The notes under the pieces are model-generated. The model did not search any database, was not told where the DNA came from, and worked only from the letters and a program-made list of their open reading frames with translations. Below are positions 33,565 to 40,514 of a stretch of DNA of 64,000 bases, piece by piece. Every line of letters begins with the position of its first letter. Position 1 is the first letter of the stretch. The translations under genes and the position numbers were made by a program. Source of the DNA: Bacillaceae bacterium JMAK1 (GTDB taxonomy: Bacteria; Bacillota; Bacilli; Bacillales; Marinococcaceae); the NCBI GenBank assembly GCA_012970285.1, contig JIBW01000003.1, positions 584,115 to 648,114 of the forward strand, read 5' to 3'.

Positions 33565-34212
33565 ATGAGCTCTTTTTTACTAAACTATCAGTGGGAAGCG
33601 TTTATCGTTGCTGAAATAATGAGTTGGGTATCATTGCTGGCGTTTGGTCTTTTGCGATATTTCTTTCAACGAAAAGCCATGAGCCGTTTGTTTTTAGTCT
33701 TATTTGTAGCGATGACCGCATTCCAGGCGTTACTTGCATGGGTTGTGTACCGCGAGACAGGTGAACTATCGACGTTTACGATTATTATTACGGTCTTTGT
33801 TCTGTATGCTTGTACGTTTGGAATAAATGATTTTCGCAAACTGGATCGATGGATGCGGATGAAGATTGGCAATTTCCGTGGGCAAGATCTATTAACAGAG
33901 CATGATCATGAAGCGATGAACAGACAGACGGACCCTCGTTACGTTGCGCTAAAAGATGTAACGATCACGGCTTTGCATGTCCTTATCTTCCTAGGTGTTC
34001 AGTTGTACTTCTGGTCGCAAGGACCAATTCCTGTGGCAGATTGGGGCGAGGCGCTCGGGAACTTTAGTGAATGGTTTTCATCTGGTGAATATGAAGACTC
34101 ACCTTATGCGAATGAAACAGCTCTTGCCATTTCTTCGGTTTGGATGATTGTTGTCGCCATTGATGTGATTTATTCTGCGAGTCATCTATTTTCGATTGGT
34201 TCCAAAAAATAA
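33565..34212 (+). CDS. Uncharacterised five-helix membrane protein
   Basis: A 215-residue protein with about five hydrophobic helices and a central charged cytoplasmic-looking loop (FRKLDRWMRMKIGNFRGQDLLTEHDHEAMNRQTDPRYVALKD). AAGGAG lies 7 nt before ATG 33565, and the stop of DUF998 overlaps the RBS-start region, so it is translated from the same message. A low-complexity acidic loop (GEALGNFSEWFSSGEYEDSPYANE) precedes the last helix. No family was recognised. Confidence 0.75.
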   Translation: MSSFLLNYQWEAFIVAEIMSWVSLLAFGLLRYFFQRKAMSRLFLVLFVAMTAFQALLAWVVYRETGELSTFTIIITVFVLYACTFGINDFRKLDRWMRMKIGNFRGQDLLTEHDHEAMNRQTDPRYVALKDVTITALHVLIFLGVQLYFWSQGPIPVADWGEALGNFSEWFSSGEYEDSPYANETALAISSVWMIVVAIDVIYSASHLFSIGSKK

Positions 34213-34286
34213 TATAGACTGAATTCCCTCTAATTTGATCTGTTTTGTTATACTTGGATTAGAAAATGTTGACTAGGAGGGCTCGC

Positions 34287-34991
34287 ATGAGTGAACAAAC
34301 CCCGTTAGCGCACCACTCGATGTATCGCATTACCGCTCGTCTTGTGACTTATTTACATGAATCCGTGACAGAGTCCTTTGGAGATGAAGCAAAAACATTG
34401 ATCCGAAAAGGAACCGAGTCTTTCGGATTGGCACGAGCGAAAAGCATTGCGGAACGTGCTCGTCGCGAAGGAGAAGAACATATTCTTTTTGACTATGTAT
34501 CAGAAAGCGAGCAGCCAACAACGGAGAAGTTAGATGATCAAGTTATTTATCCGTGGATGGCTACATGGTTCGCTCAAATTGCGAAACAAGTCGTCGATCA
34601 ATTCGGAGAACAAGGTAAGGATGCGATCCGAGAAGGCGTTCGACGCTTTGGACTTCAACGAGGCGAAAACATTGCGAACCGTGCTGAACACTTGGGCTAT
34701 GACAACACGATTGAACATTACCTATCGAATTATGATATGGGACGTAGCGATTTGTTTGAATTCGATACGACCATTCATGCTGAGAACATTGATCAAACGT
34801 TTACGAAATGTCCATTCGGCCAGCAATGGGCAGATGAGAACATGCATGAGTATGGCATTTTATATTGTGAAATGATCGATCCGTCCATTGCAAAAGGATA
34901 CAACAAAGACTTCGAAGTTGATCATCCTAAATTCATTCTAAAAGAAGGCGTATGCCAATTTGATTTTAAATTGAAACGGAAAACGCAGTAA
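34287..34991 (+). CDS. L-2-amino-thiazoline-4-carboxylate hydrolase-family protein
   Basis: A 234-residue protein whose C-terminal half matches the ATC hydrolase family: FTKCPFGQQWAD (Cys-Pro motif), YGILYCEMIDPSIAKGYNKDFEV and a final CQFDFKLK. The founding enzyme converts L-ATC to N-carbamoyl-cysteine in L-cysteine production; most homologues are untested. The N-terminal half contains two copies of an FG-x9-G-x3-FGL-x-R module, about 85 residues apart, i.e. an internal duplication. ATG 34287 after AGGAGG is the start. It ends with a strong terminator. Confidence 0.82.
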   Translation: MSEQTPLAHHSMYRITARLVTYLHESVTESFGDEAKTLIRKGTESFGLARAKSIAERARREGEEHILFDYVSESEQPTTEKLDDQVIYPWMATWFAQIAKQVVDQFGEQGKDAIREGVRRFGLQRGENIANRAEHLGYDNTIEHYLSNYDMGRSDLFEFDTTIHAENIDQTFTKCPFGQQWADENMHEYGILYCEMIDPSIAKGYNKDFEVDHPKFILKEGVCQFDFKLKRKTQ

Positions 34992-34994
34992 AAG

Positions 34995-35021
34995 GAGCTG
35001 AGAATGTTCAGCTCTTTTTTT
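34995..35021 (+). terminator. Terminator after the ATC hydrolase-like gene
   Basis: Stem GAGCTGA / TCAGCTC with a 6-nt loop and seven T. Confidence 0.92.
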
Positions 35022-35275
35022 CGTAGGTTAGAATGAATCTGTTATACTGTGTGGCAATACAATTGTAAAGGGAACGGTGTAATTATCGTCGAGGAGATGA
35101 TCGGGTGAACGTTACAAGTGTCTTATCTGTTGGGCTGTTGCTACTGCCGTGGATTTTTCTAACCGTTGCGATTCTTTATGCCACCTTGAAAAAACCATGG
35201 CGACGGGAACGTGTGCTGTATGCAGGACTTGGTTTCCTAACGAGTGTGTTAATTATCGCGATTGTTCCGATTCAT

Positions 35276-35311
35276 AGGCGTAGGACTTTTCCTTACGCCT
35301 TTTCTTTTTTG
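35276..35311 (+). terminator. Terminator-like hairpin inside the disrupted ORF
   Basis: GGCGTAGGA pairs with TCCTTACGCC with one bulge, followed by TTTTCTTTTTT. Its position inside a reading frame supports the view that the frame's 3' end is not original. Confidence 0.6.
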
Positions 35312-35313
35312 TC

Positions 35314-35329
35314 TCGAAGGATTTACAAA
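35314..35329 (+). repeat. Left copy of a 16-bp direct repeat (TCGAAGGATTTACAAA)
   Basis: Identical 16-mer recurs at 36595-36610, 1281 bp away. The copies bracket two small genes (101-aa membrane protein and an exported protein). Confidence 0.75.
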
Positions 35330-35433
35330 AAGACTAAGCCATATTTCCAGAAAAATTGAGACTAATGTGATTTGAAAAGGATCACTCAGTGCTTTAAAAT
35401 GGGGTTAAGTCTTATCAAGTCTTAAAGAGCAGG

Positions 35434-35739
35434 GTGGTGAGAGTTATCATTACTAATATAGTGTTTCCAATCTTTACTATTGTCGCTGTAATCTCAATAG
35501 TTAGTTTGATTTACTCCCTCATGAAACGCAAGAATTCTGAGAATGAACAAATAAGAAATGCCGCAATTAAACAAAGCTTCATCTCATCTGTAGGATTATT
35601 AGTACTTTTAAGCTTTGTTCCTTTCTTCATTACAGGAACATCAATATTCGCTTTTGTAACACCTATTACAGTGTTAACAGTCATAGCGATTCTTTATTTC
35701 GTTTTTATTAAGGTGAACACAAAACAAGCTCTGGATTAA
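35434..35739 (+). CDS. 101-aa three-helix membrane protein
   Basis: Small hydrophobic protein with helices at IITNIVFPIFTIVAVISIVSLIYSL, SFISSVGLLVLLSFVPFFITG and FAFVTPITVLTVIAILYFVFI, and a charged loop KRKNSENEQIRNAAIKQ. The start is uncertain: GTG 35434 or the following GTG, with only weak purine runs upstream. Its stop lies within a strong terminator. No family was recognised. It belongs to the block flanked by the 16-bp direct repeats. Confidence 0.68.
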   Translation: MVRVIITNIVFPIFTIVAVISIVSLIYSLMKRKNSENEQIRNAAIKQSFISSVGLLVLLSFVPFFITGTSIFAFVTPITVLTVIAILYFVFIKVNTKQALD

Positions 35740-35756
35740 TCATCCAGAGCTTTTTC
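35728..35756 (+). terminator. Terminator overlapping the end of the 101-aa gene
   Basis: Stem GCTCTGGAT / ATCCAGAGC with loop TAATC, followed by TTTTTC. The stop codon TAA is in the loop region. Confidence 0.92.
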
Positions 35757-35896
35757 TTTTGTGTATATATTATAAATGCTAAAAAATGTATTTTATCCTA
35801 TTAAATGTAACAGTTTACAAAATTATAAATTTATTCAAGTTATTTCAATAAATGTGATATTATGGCTATAGAATTTAACATTTAGGAGGCTAATTT

Positions 35897-36520
35897 ATCA
35901 GTTTTGCATTAAGAGATAGTTCTTACTTGAAATGGTCAATCGGATTATTAGGAGCTTTGGCAATGTTTATAATGATGCCGTTTATTTCTAACGCCAATAC
36001 TACTGATGATCTCACGAAGGAACAGGAGAAAGAACTGGAAGCCTTAGTAGAGCACAGTGCGGATGTTTCCATTGACATTCTTGATGCGGATGAGAAAAAA
36101 GCTGAAGAACCTATTTACGATGATGAAGGTAACAAAATTGGAGTTATGGGCGTAGAAGAAGTTAACAGAGAAGATGTAGACAATGGAGATATTGGTACTC
36201 AGCAAACAGTACCCACTGGACAAAATGTCACGTATAACGTTTATTGGTACGCAGCTACAGTAAATTACTGGTTTGATATGACTGTGTACGTAGACCCTAG
36301 CACAGGTTTAGGTGAGGTTGTACGAGCATTCGATGCAAATTATATTGTCATTCCTCCTGGTATAGTTGGAAGCAGTAGTTTAGACATTATTCAGCAACAA
36401 GAAACATCTTCAACTCCTGCAGAAGCTCGCTACACACTTAGTATGTCCGCACCAGTAAGTACGAATATGTGGATCTATGGCCAAGTGAGCAATGGTACTT
36501 TCACTACAGGCGCTAACTAA
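35897..36520 (+). CDS. Secreted protein, possibly DUF5626-like; probable ATC start
   Basis: An exported protein of about 207 residues. The frame has a perfect AGGAGG (35884-35889) followed after 7 nt by ATC, giving MSFALRDSSYLKWSIGLLGALAMFIMMPFISNA, a proper signal peptide. The only conventional start, TTG 35927, has no RBS. The mature part begins with an acidic, Lys/Glu-rich propeptide-like stretch (KEQEKELEALVEHSADVS). A beta-rich domain (TYNVYWYAATVNYWFDMTVYVDPS...) of about 100 residues follows and ends YGQVSNGTFTTGAN. The domain resembles DUF5626-type Bacillus proteins, an assignment made from memory. Function is unknown. A terminator follows. Confidence 0.72.
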   Translation: MSFALRDSSYLKWSIGLLGALAMFIMMPFISNANTTDDLTKEQEKELEALVEHSADVSIDILDADEKKAEEPIYDDEGNKIGVMGVEEVNREDVDNGDIGTQQTVPTGQNVTYNVYWYAATVNYWFDMTVYVDPSTGLGEVVRAFDANYIVIPPGIVGSSSLDIIQQQETSSTPAEARYTLSMSAPVSTNMWIYGQVSNGTFTTGAN

Positions 36521-36549
36521 TTAAATAATAACTTTAAGTATTAATATAA

Positions 36550-36578
36550 CCCTGGAAGGTAATCCTTCTGGGGTTTTT
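36550..36578 (+). terminator. Terminator after the secreted-protein gene
   Basis: Stem CCCTGGAAGG / CCTTCTGGGG (two wobble pairs) with loop TAAT and five T, 30 bp after the stop. Confidence 0.85.
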
Positions 36579-36594
36579 GTATATTTTTTAATTA

Positions 36595-36610
36595 TCGAAG
36601 GATTTACAAA
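36595..36610 (+). repeat. Right copy of a 16-bp direct repeat
   Basis: TCGAAGGATTTACAAA, identical to 35314-35329. Confidence 0.75.
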
Positions 36611-36648
36611 CCGCAGAAACCCATTTACATTAAGGGAAAAGGTAAATT

Positions 36649-36729
36649 GTGCTCGGTGCTCTATTAATTAGTGGCTACTTTCAAACATTATCAACATGGC
36701 TAGCGAGTTTTACTGACGGTTGGATGTAG
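36649..36729 (+). pseudogene. Orphan C-terminal fragment of a membrane protein
   Basis: A 26-codon frame (VLGALLISGYFQTLSTWLAS, then FTDGWM and stop) with membrane-helix character and no RBS. In-frame stop codons lie just upstream. It would complete the truncated protein at 35105-35280 if the intervening block were removed. Inference only. Confidence 0.4.
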
Positions 36730-36736
36730 TAACATT

Positions 36737-36786
36737 GGGTAAAGTAAAAGAAGTTGCTCATCTGAGCAACTTCTTTTACTTTACCC
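36737..36786 (-). terminator. Perfect 24-bp inverted repeat, terminator of the MocR gene
   Basis: GGGTAAAGTAAAAGAAGTTG continues to a 24-base arm, a 2-base centre (TC) and the exact complement. It overlaps the last codons (Trp-Val-Lys-stop) of the MocR gene. On the minus strand the second arm contains CTTCTTTTAC. Probably a terminator; the length and perfection are unusual. Confidence 0.78.
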
Positions 36787-38164
36787 ATGCTTTTTTCAAC
36801 AATTGGATTCCGTTTTGAATGTCTTCGATCGTTAGTCCAGAAAATCCAAGTTGCAACGTTGCTAGTGGTGCGTCGCTTAAGTACGCGTGTGACGTTGGGT
36901 AGACTTTTACTCCTGCTGCATCTGCTTCTTGAATGAGTTGCTCTTCTCCCTTACCTAACAAGACATCAATTAAAACTCTCGGTCCTGCAAGGTGGCCATG
37001 GATGTGGATGGTGTCGCCAAATGCGTGTTTAAGTTCATTCAGAAGGACTGTTTTTTTCTTCGTATACATTGTACGCATTTTATTTAAATGAATCGTCCAT
37101 TCGCGTCGCTCCATAAAGTCAGCGAGAGCGAGTTGCTGACTTGAAGACACCGTTTGTTTATAAAGTAAGGTTAGCTTCTGCATGCGTGGGAGCAGTGATT
37201 TGGGAAGAATCATATAGCTTAAACGCAAGGAAGGTAAAAAAGACCTTGAGAAGGTCCCCATATAAATCACATTGTCGCTCTTAGCGAGTGCGTGCAATGA
37301 CGGTAATGGTTCGGTTGTGTAATGAAATTCACTGTCGAAATCATCTTCGATCAGGTATGTGCCTATCTCATTAGCGGATTGTAGTAACTCTTCCCGTTTT
37401 TGAAGCGTCATCCTAGACCCGAGTGGATAGTGATGAGAAGGCGTAACATAGATAAGGTCGGGTTTTGTTGAGTGAATGTCATTCAACTGTACCCCTTCAT
37501 TATGATCGACTCGTAACGGTACAACTTCTTTTTTTAGTAGTGTGAAAATCTCTCTAGATCTCGGATAGCCAGGATCTTCAAAGCCAACGCGCTGACATTC
37601 TTCAAGCACGTAGCAGAGCAAAGTTAATAAATAGGACGTTGTCGAACCAACATACACATTTTCTACTGACGTGTTCACCCCTCTTGCTTGATAGACGTAA
37701 TCGGCAATCAATGAACGTAATGAGTGCTCTCCAAATTCATCATTCGGTTTACACAGACGATCCAAATGAAAATCATAACTTGCAGAAACACTTTTCTTCC
37801 ATGAATGTAGCGGGAAATCCTCTGAACTCACATGTCCATAATGAAAATCAATGACGGTTGTAACTGGATGCTTGGGAGTTGGGACAGATTGATTACCTTT
37901 ATAGTGAAGAGTATTCACTACATCGTAATCTACATAAACCCCGCTTCGAGGGTGGCTACGGACATAGCCTTCAGCAAGAAGTTGTTCATAACATCGTTCA
38001 ACGGTCGTTTGGCTGATGTGTAATTTGTTGGCCAATGATCGCTTTGAAGGAAGCTTCATCCCTTTACATAGCGTACCTGCATGCATGTTGTCTTTAAAAT
38101 AGTCAATCAGTTGTTGGTATAAAGGAACGGTCGATTCTCGATTCAGAAATGGCGTGACATCCAT
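36776..38164 (-). CDS. MocR/PdxR-type regulator lacking the PLP lysine
   Basis: A 462-residue fusion of an N-terminal GntR winged helix (residues ~10-75; VPLYQQLIDYFKDNMHAGTLCKGMKLPSKRSLANKL...) and a type-I aminotransferase-like domain. Such regulators (GabR, PdxR, TauR) bind pyridoxal phosphate through a lysine in a GTFSK-type motif. Here the motif reads GTFSRSFLPSLR, with Arg307 in place of the lysine (codon AGG at 37244-37246). The rest, including YLIEDDFDSEF, is well kept. Either PLP is not bound covalently or the effector differs. It is divergent from an EamA exporter, its probable target. ATG 38164 follows GAGGAGG. Confidence 0.9.
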   Translation of the reverse strand: MDVTPFLNRESTVPLYQQLIDYFKDNMHAGTLCKGMKLPSKRSLANKLHISQTTVERCYEQLLAEGYVRSHPRSGVYVDYDVVNTLHYKGNQSVPTPKHPVTTVIDFHYGHVSSEDFPLHSWKKSVSASYDFHLDRLCKPNDEFGEHSLRSLIADYVYQARGVNTSVENVYVGSTTSYLLTLLCYVLEECQRVGFEDPGYPRSREIFTLLKKEVVPLRVDHNEGVQLNDIHSTKPDLIYVTPSHHYPLGSRMTLQKREELLQSANEIGTYLIEDDFDSEFHYTTEPLPSLHALAKSDNVIYMGTFSRSFLPSLRLSYMILPKSLLPRMQKLTLLYKQTVSSSQQLALADFMERREWTIHLNKMRTMYTKKKTVLLNELKHAFGDTIHIHGHLAGPRVLIDVLLGKGEEQLIQEADAAGVKVYPTSHAYLSDAPLATLQLGFSGLTIEDIQNGIQLLKKAWVK

Positions 38165-38290
38165 ACGGTGCTTCCTCCTCTCAAACTGACGTGCAAAAAA
38201 AGTAATCAAGTGACCTTTTTCGTTCTGTTTCTTCCAGTATACACTTGGTTTGCGTAGTGATCACGGTCGTGTTGAACAGGAGGATGTCAC

Positions 38291-39154
38291 ATGAATTCAA
38301 GTGCGAAAGGCTGGATTTACGGTTTTGTAGGGATCATCATCTTTAGTGGTTCACTCCCAGCCACTCGTGTTGCAGTCATGGAACTTGATCCGTTGTTCTT
38401 AACGTCGATTCGAGCGGTTATTGCAAGTTTGTTAGCGGTGTTTGCGTTACTTCTGTTTCGTTCTAAACTGCCTCGTCGTACTGACCTCGCTTCACTCGTC
38501 ATAGTAGCAGGTGGTGTCGTCATTGGATTTCCACTTCTCACAGCACTTGCTCTTGAACATAACAACGCGGGACAATCGATTGTGTTTTTAGGGTTATTGC
38601 CTTTGTGTACGTCGATCTTTGCTGTTATTCGTGGAGGAGAGCGTCCGAATGCACGGTTTTGGTTTTTTTCTATTATAGGTAGTGGCATTGTTTCGGGGTA
38701 CGCGCTGTTCTCAAATGGTGATCTGTCGATGCTCGGTAATGGCTACATGCTGTTCGCTATTATGGTATGCGGGTTAGGATATGCTGAGGGGGCAATGCTG
38801 TCTAAGCGTTTAGGAAACTGGCAAGTCATCTCTTGGGCGTTGCTGATCAGCTTTCCTTTTATGCTCGTCATCACGCTTTTCTTATTCCCAAGCTCAATGA
38901 TGGAACTGCAAGTAGAAACGTACGTCAGCCTTTTCTACGTTTCATTTTTTAGTATGTATATTGGATTTGTCTTCTGGTATCAAGGTCTAGCGTTAGGAGG
39001 CATCGCTTCGGTCGGCCAAATTCAATTGTTGCAACCCTTTTTCGGATTGGTCATTGCGGCTGTGCTGTTACACGAAACGATTGGGTTATTCCTTGTGATC
39101 GTAAATGTCGCAGTCGTCCTTTGCGTTGTTTTAGCAAAAAAGTATGCGAATTAA
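38291..39154 (+). CDS. EamA/DMT-superfamily transporter
   Basis: A 287-residue protein with ten predicted transmembrane helices in two EamA repeats (KGWIYGFVGIIIFSGSLPATRVAVMELDPLFLTSIRAVIAS and the second half from about residue 150). These permeases usually export amino acids or related metabolites. Divergent promoter region shared with the MocR gene (127 bp between starts), an arrangement typical of MocR-controlled exporters. RBS AGGAGG. A strong terminator follows. Confidence 0.92.
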   Translation: MNSSAKGWIYGFVGIIIFSGSLPATRVAVMELDPLFLTSIRAVIASLLAVFALLLFRSKLPRRTDLASLVIVAGGVVIGFPLLTALALEHNNAGQSIVFLGLLPLCTSIFAVIRGGERPNARFWFFSIIGSGIVSGYALFSNGDLSMLGNGYMLFAIMVCGLGYAEGAMLSKRLGNWQVISWALLISFPFMLVITLFLFPSSMMELQVETYVSLFYVSFFSMYIGFVFWYQGLALGGIASVGQIQLLQPFFGLVIAAVLLHETIGLFLVIVNVAVVLCVVLAKKYAN

Positions 39155-39200
39155 ACTTAAATGAAGTGGCCTTGTAATTAATTGATATGTAAAACCACAG

Positions 39201-39230
39201 AAGTGTAGCGATCAAACGCTACACTTTTTT
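39201..39230 (+). terminator. Terminator after the EamA gene
   Basis: Stem AAGTGTAGCG / CGCTACACTT with loop ATCAAA and a run of six T. Confidence 0.92.
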
Positions 39231-39249
39231 ATTTAATTGTCAGATTTTA

Positions 39250-39295
39250 TTGACAAAATAAAGTTTTGTATATAAAATTCATGTAAGCGATTTCA
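39250..39295 (+). promoter_or_regulatory. Strong promoter with a perfect CcpA cre site
   Basis: -35 TTGACA (39250-39255), 17-bp spacer and -10 TAAAAT (39273-39278). TGTAAGCGATTTCA (39282-39295), just downstream of the -10, matches every position of the cre consensus TGWAARCGNTNWCA. CcpA bound at the start point would block initiation, so the TAXI-TRAP operon that follows should be subject to carbon catabolite repression. Confidence 0.9.
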
Positions 39296-39329
39296 AAATA
39301 GTTTAATTACAGGGAGAAGGGTGTTGTAG

Positions 39330-40487
39330 ATGTCCAAGTCGTACCTTTATTTGACGGGGCTCGTTGGTCTTGTGTTACTAACCAGTTGTGATAATCCGAG
39401 GGCAAGTCCTGAAACGTTGAGCGTAGGTGCTGCAGGAGAACAAATTCCTGAAACGATGGTTTGGAGTGTGTACGACATTAACTCAGGGGGATATGCAGAA
39501 GCGGCGGCTGTTGCCAATGAGATGACAGAAGAATATGGCACGCAAATACGCATGTTGCCTTCTTCAAGTGGTGTCGGAAGGATGATGCCATTATACAACC
39601 GAGATGCATTACTCGGAAAGATCGGTGATGAAGTGAAGTTCTCATTTGAAGCAACGGAAGAGTTTTTTGACTTAGGTTGGGGGCCTCAACCGATGAGAAC
39701 GATTTGGGCACCAATTTCACCGTTTGGCTTTGCAGTACGGGAGAACTCACCAATTCAATCGATTGAAGAAGTAGAAGGGCTACGCGTACCGATGATTCCA
39801 GGGAACAATTCGGTGAATATTAAGACTGAAGCGATTCTTGGATATGGGGGATTGTCCAGAGAAGACGTTGAAATTGTTGATATTAACTCTTACGGTGGAC
39901 AAGGTGAAGCGCTCATTCAAGGGGAAATTGATGTTGCATCGATTAACCCATTAGCCGGTGGAATGTTTGAGGCTGATAGTTTAGGAGGCATTCGTTGGTT
40001 GCAAATGCCAAGTGATGATGAAGAGCGCTGGGCACAGTCAGCAGAAGTGGCCGATTGGTTTTTTCCAAGAGAATTAGATAACGGTGCAGGAATGGACGGA
40101 ATGAATGAAGTATTAGGTCATGGCTATGTCTTTGCCACCTATGAAGAAGCCTCGACCGAAGCGATTTATACATTTACGAAGGCACTGATTGAGCAATATG
40201 AAAACTATGAAAATGCTACTTCTAATATGTGGACGTATCATCCCGATGAAGTCATTATGAATCCAGCTGACACAGGAGTACCGTTCCATGAAGGCTCAAT
40301 ACAATTTTTCGAAGAAGAAGGTCTTTGGAATGAAGAATATGAAGAAGCGAACAACAATCTATTAGAACGAGAAGAACAATTAAATGAGATTTGGGAAGAC
40401 GCAAAGCAAGTAGCAGAAGCCGAGAACTTAACAACCGAAGAGCATGAACAACTATGGCTAGAAATGAAAGCAGTTCTTGATGAATAA
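39330..40487 (+). CDS. TAXI-family TRAP solute-binding lipoprotein
   Basis: A 385-residue lipoprotein: signal peptide with lipobox LTSC (Cys20), then a TAXI/ImpX-type periplasmic-binding fold. Family signs include GAAGEQIPETMVWSVYDINSGGYAEAAAVANEM, the VPMIPGNNSVNIKTEAIL strand and a helical, charged C-terminal extension. It captures the substrate for the fused permease encoded next. TAXI systems generally import small organic anions or carboxylates; the substrate is unknown, but the downstream acyl-CoA synthetase and dehydrogenase suggest a carboxylic acid. Confidence 0.93.
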   Translation: MSKSYLYLTGLVGLVLLTSCDNPRASPETLSVGAAGEQIPETMVWSVYDINSGGYAEAAAVANEMTEEYGTQIRMLPSSSGVGRMMPLYNRDALLGKIGDEVKFSFEATEEFFDLGWGPQPMRTIWAPISPFGFAVRENSPIQSIEEVEGLRVPMIPGNNSVNIKTEAILGYGGLSREDVEIVDINSYGGQGEALIQGEIDVASINPLAGGMFEADSLGGIRWLQMPSDDEERWAQSAEVADWFFPRELDNGAGMDGMNEVLGHGYVFATYEEASTEAIYTFTKALIEQYENYENATSNMWTYHPDEVIMNPADTGVPFHEGSIQFFEEEGLWNEEYEEANNNLLEREEQLNEIWEDAKQVAEAENLTTEEHEQLWLEMKAVLDE

Positions 40488-40514
40488 GCACGGCATAGGA
40501 GAGGGGTGCGTCGG

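Larger units (their letters stand above)
35105..35359 (+). pseudogene. Probably 3'-disrupted small membrane protein gene
   Basis: The first ~57 codons encode a convincing two-helix membrane protein (NVTSVLSVGLLLLPWIFLTVAILYA, then ERVLYAGLGFLTSVLIIAIVPI), with GAGGAG before a GTG start. After PIH the frame runs through what looks like a terminator hairpin (GGCGTA...TACGCC then TTTTCTTTTTT) and ends in an odd basic tail. Downstream, at 36649-36729, an open frame reads VLGALLISGYFQTL...DGWM and then stops, which looks like a missing C-terminal membrane segment. I infer that a ~1.3 kb block split the gene. The current 84-residue product may still be made. Confidence 0.5.
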
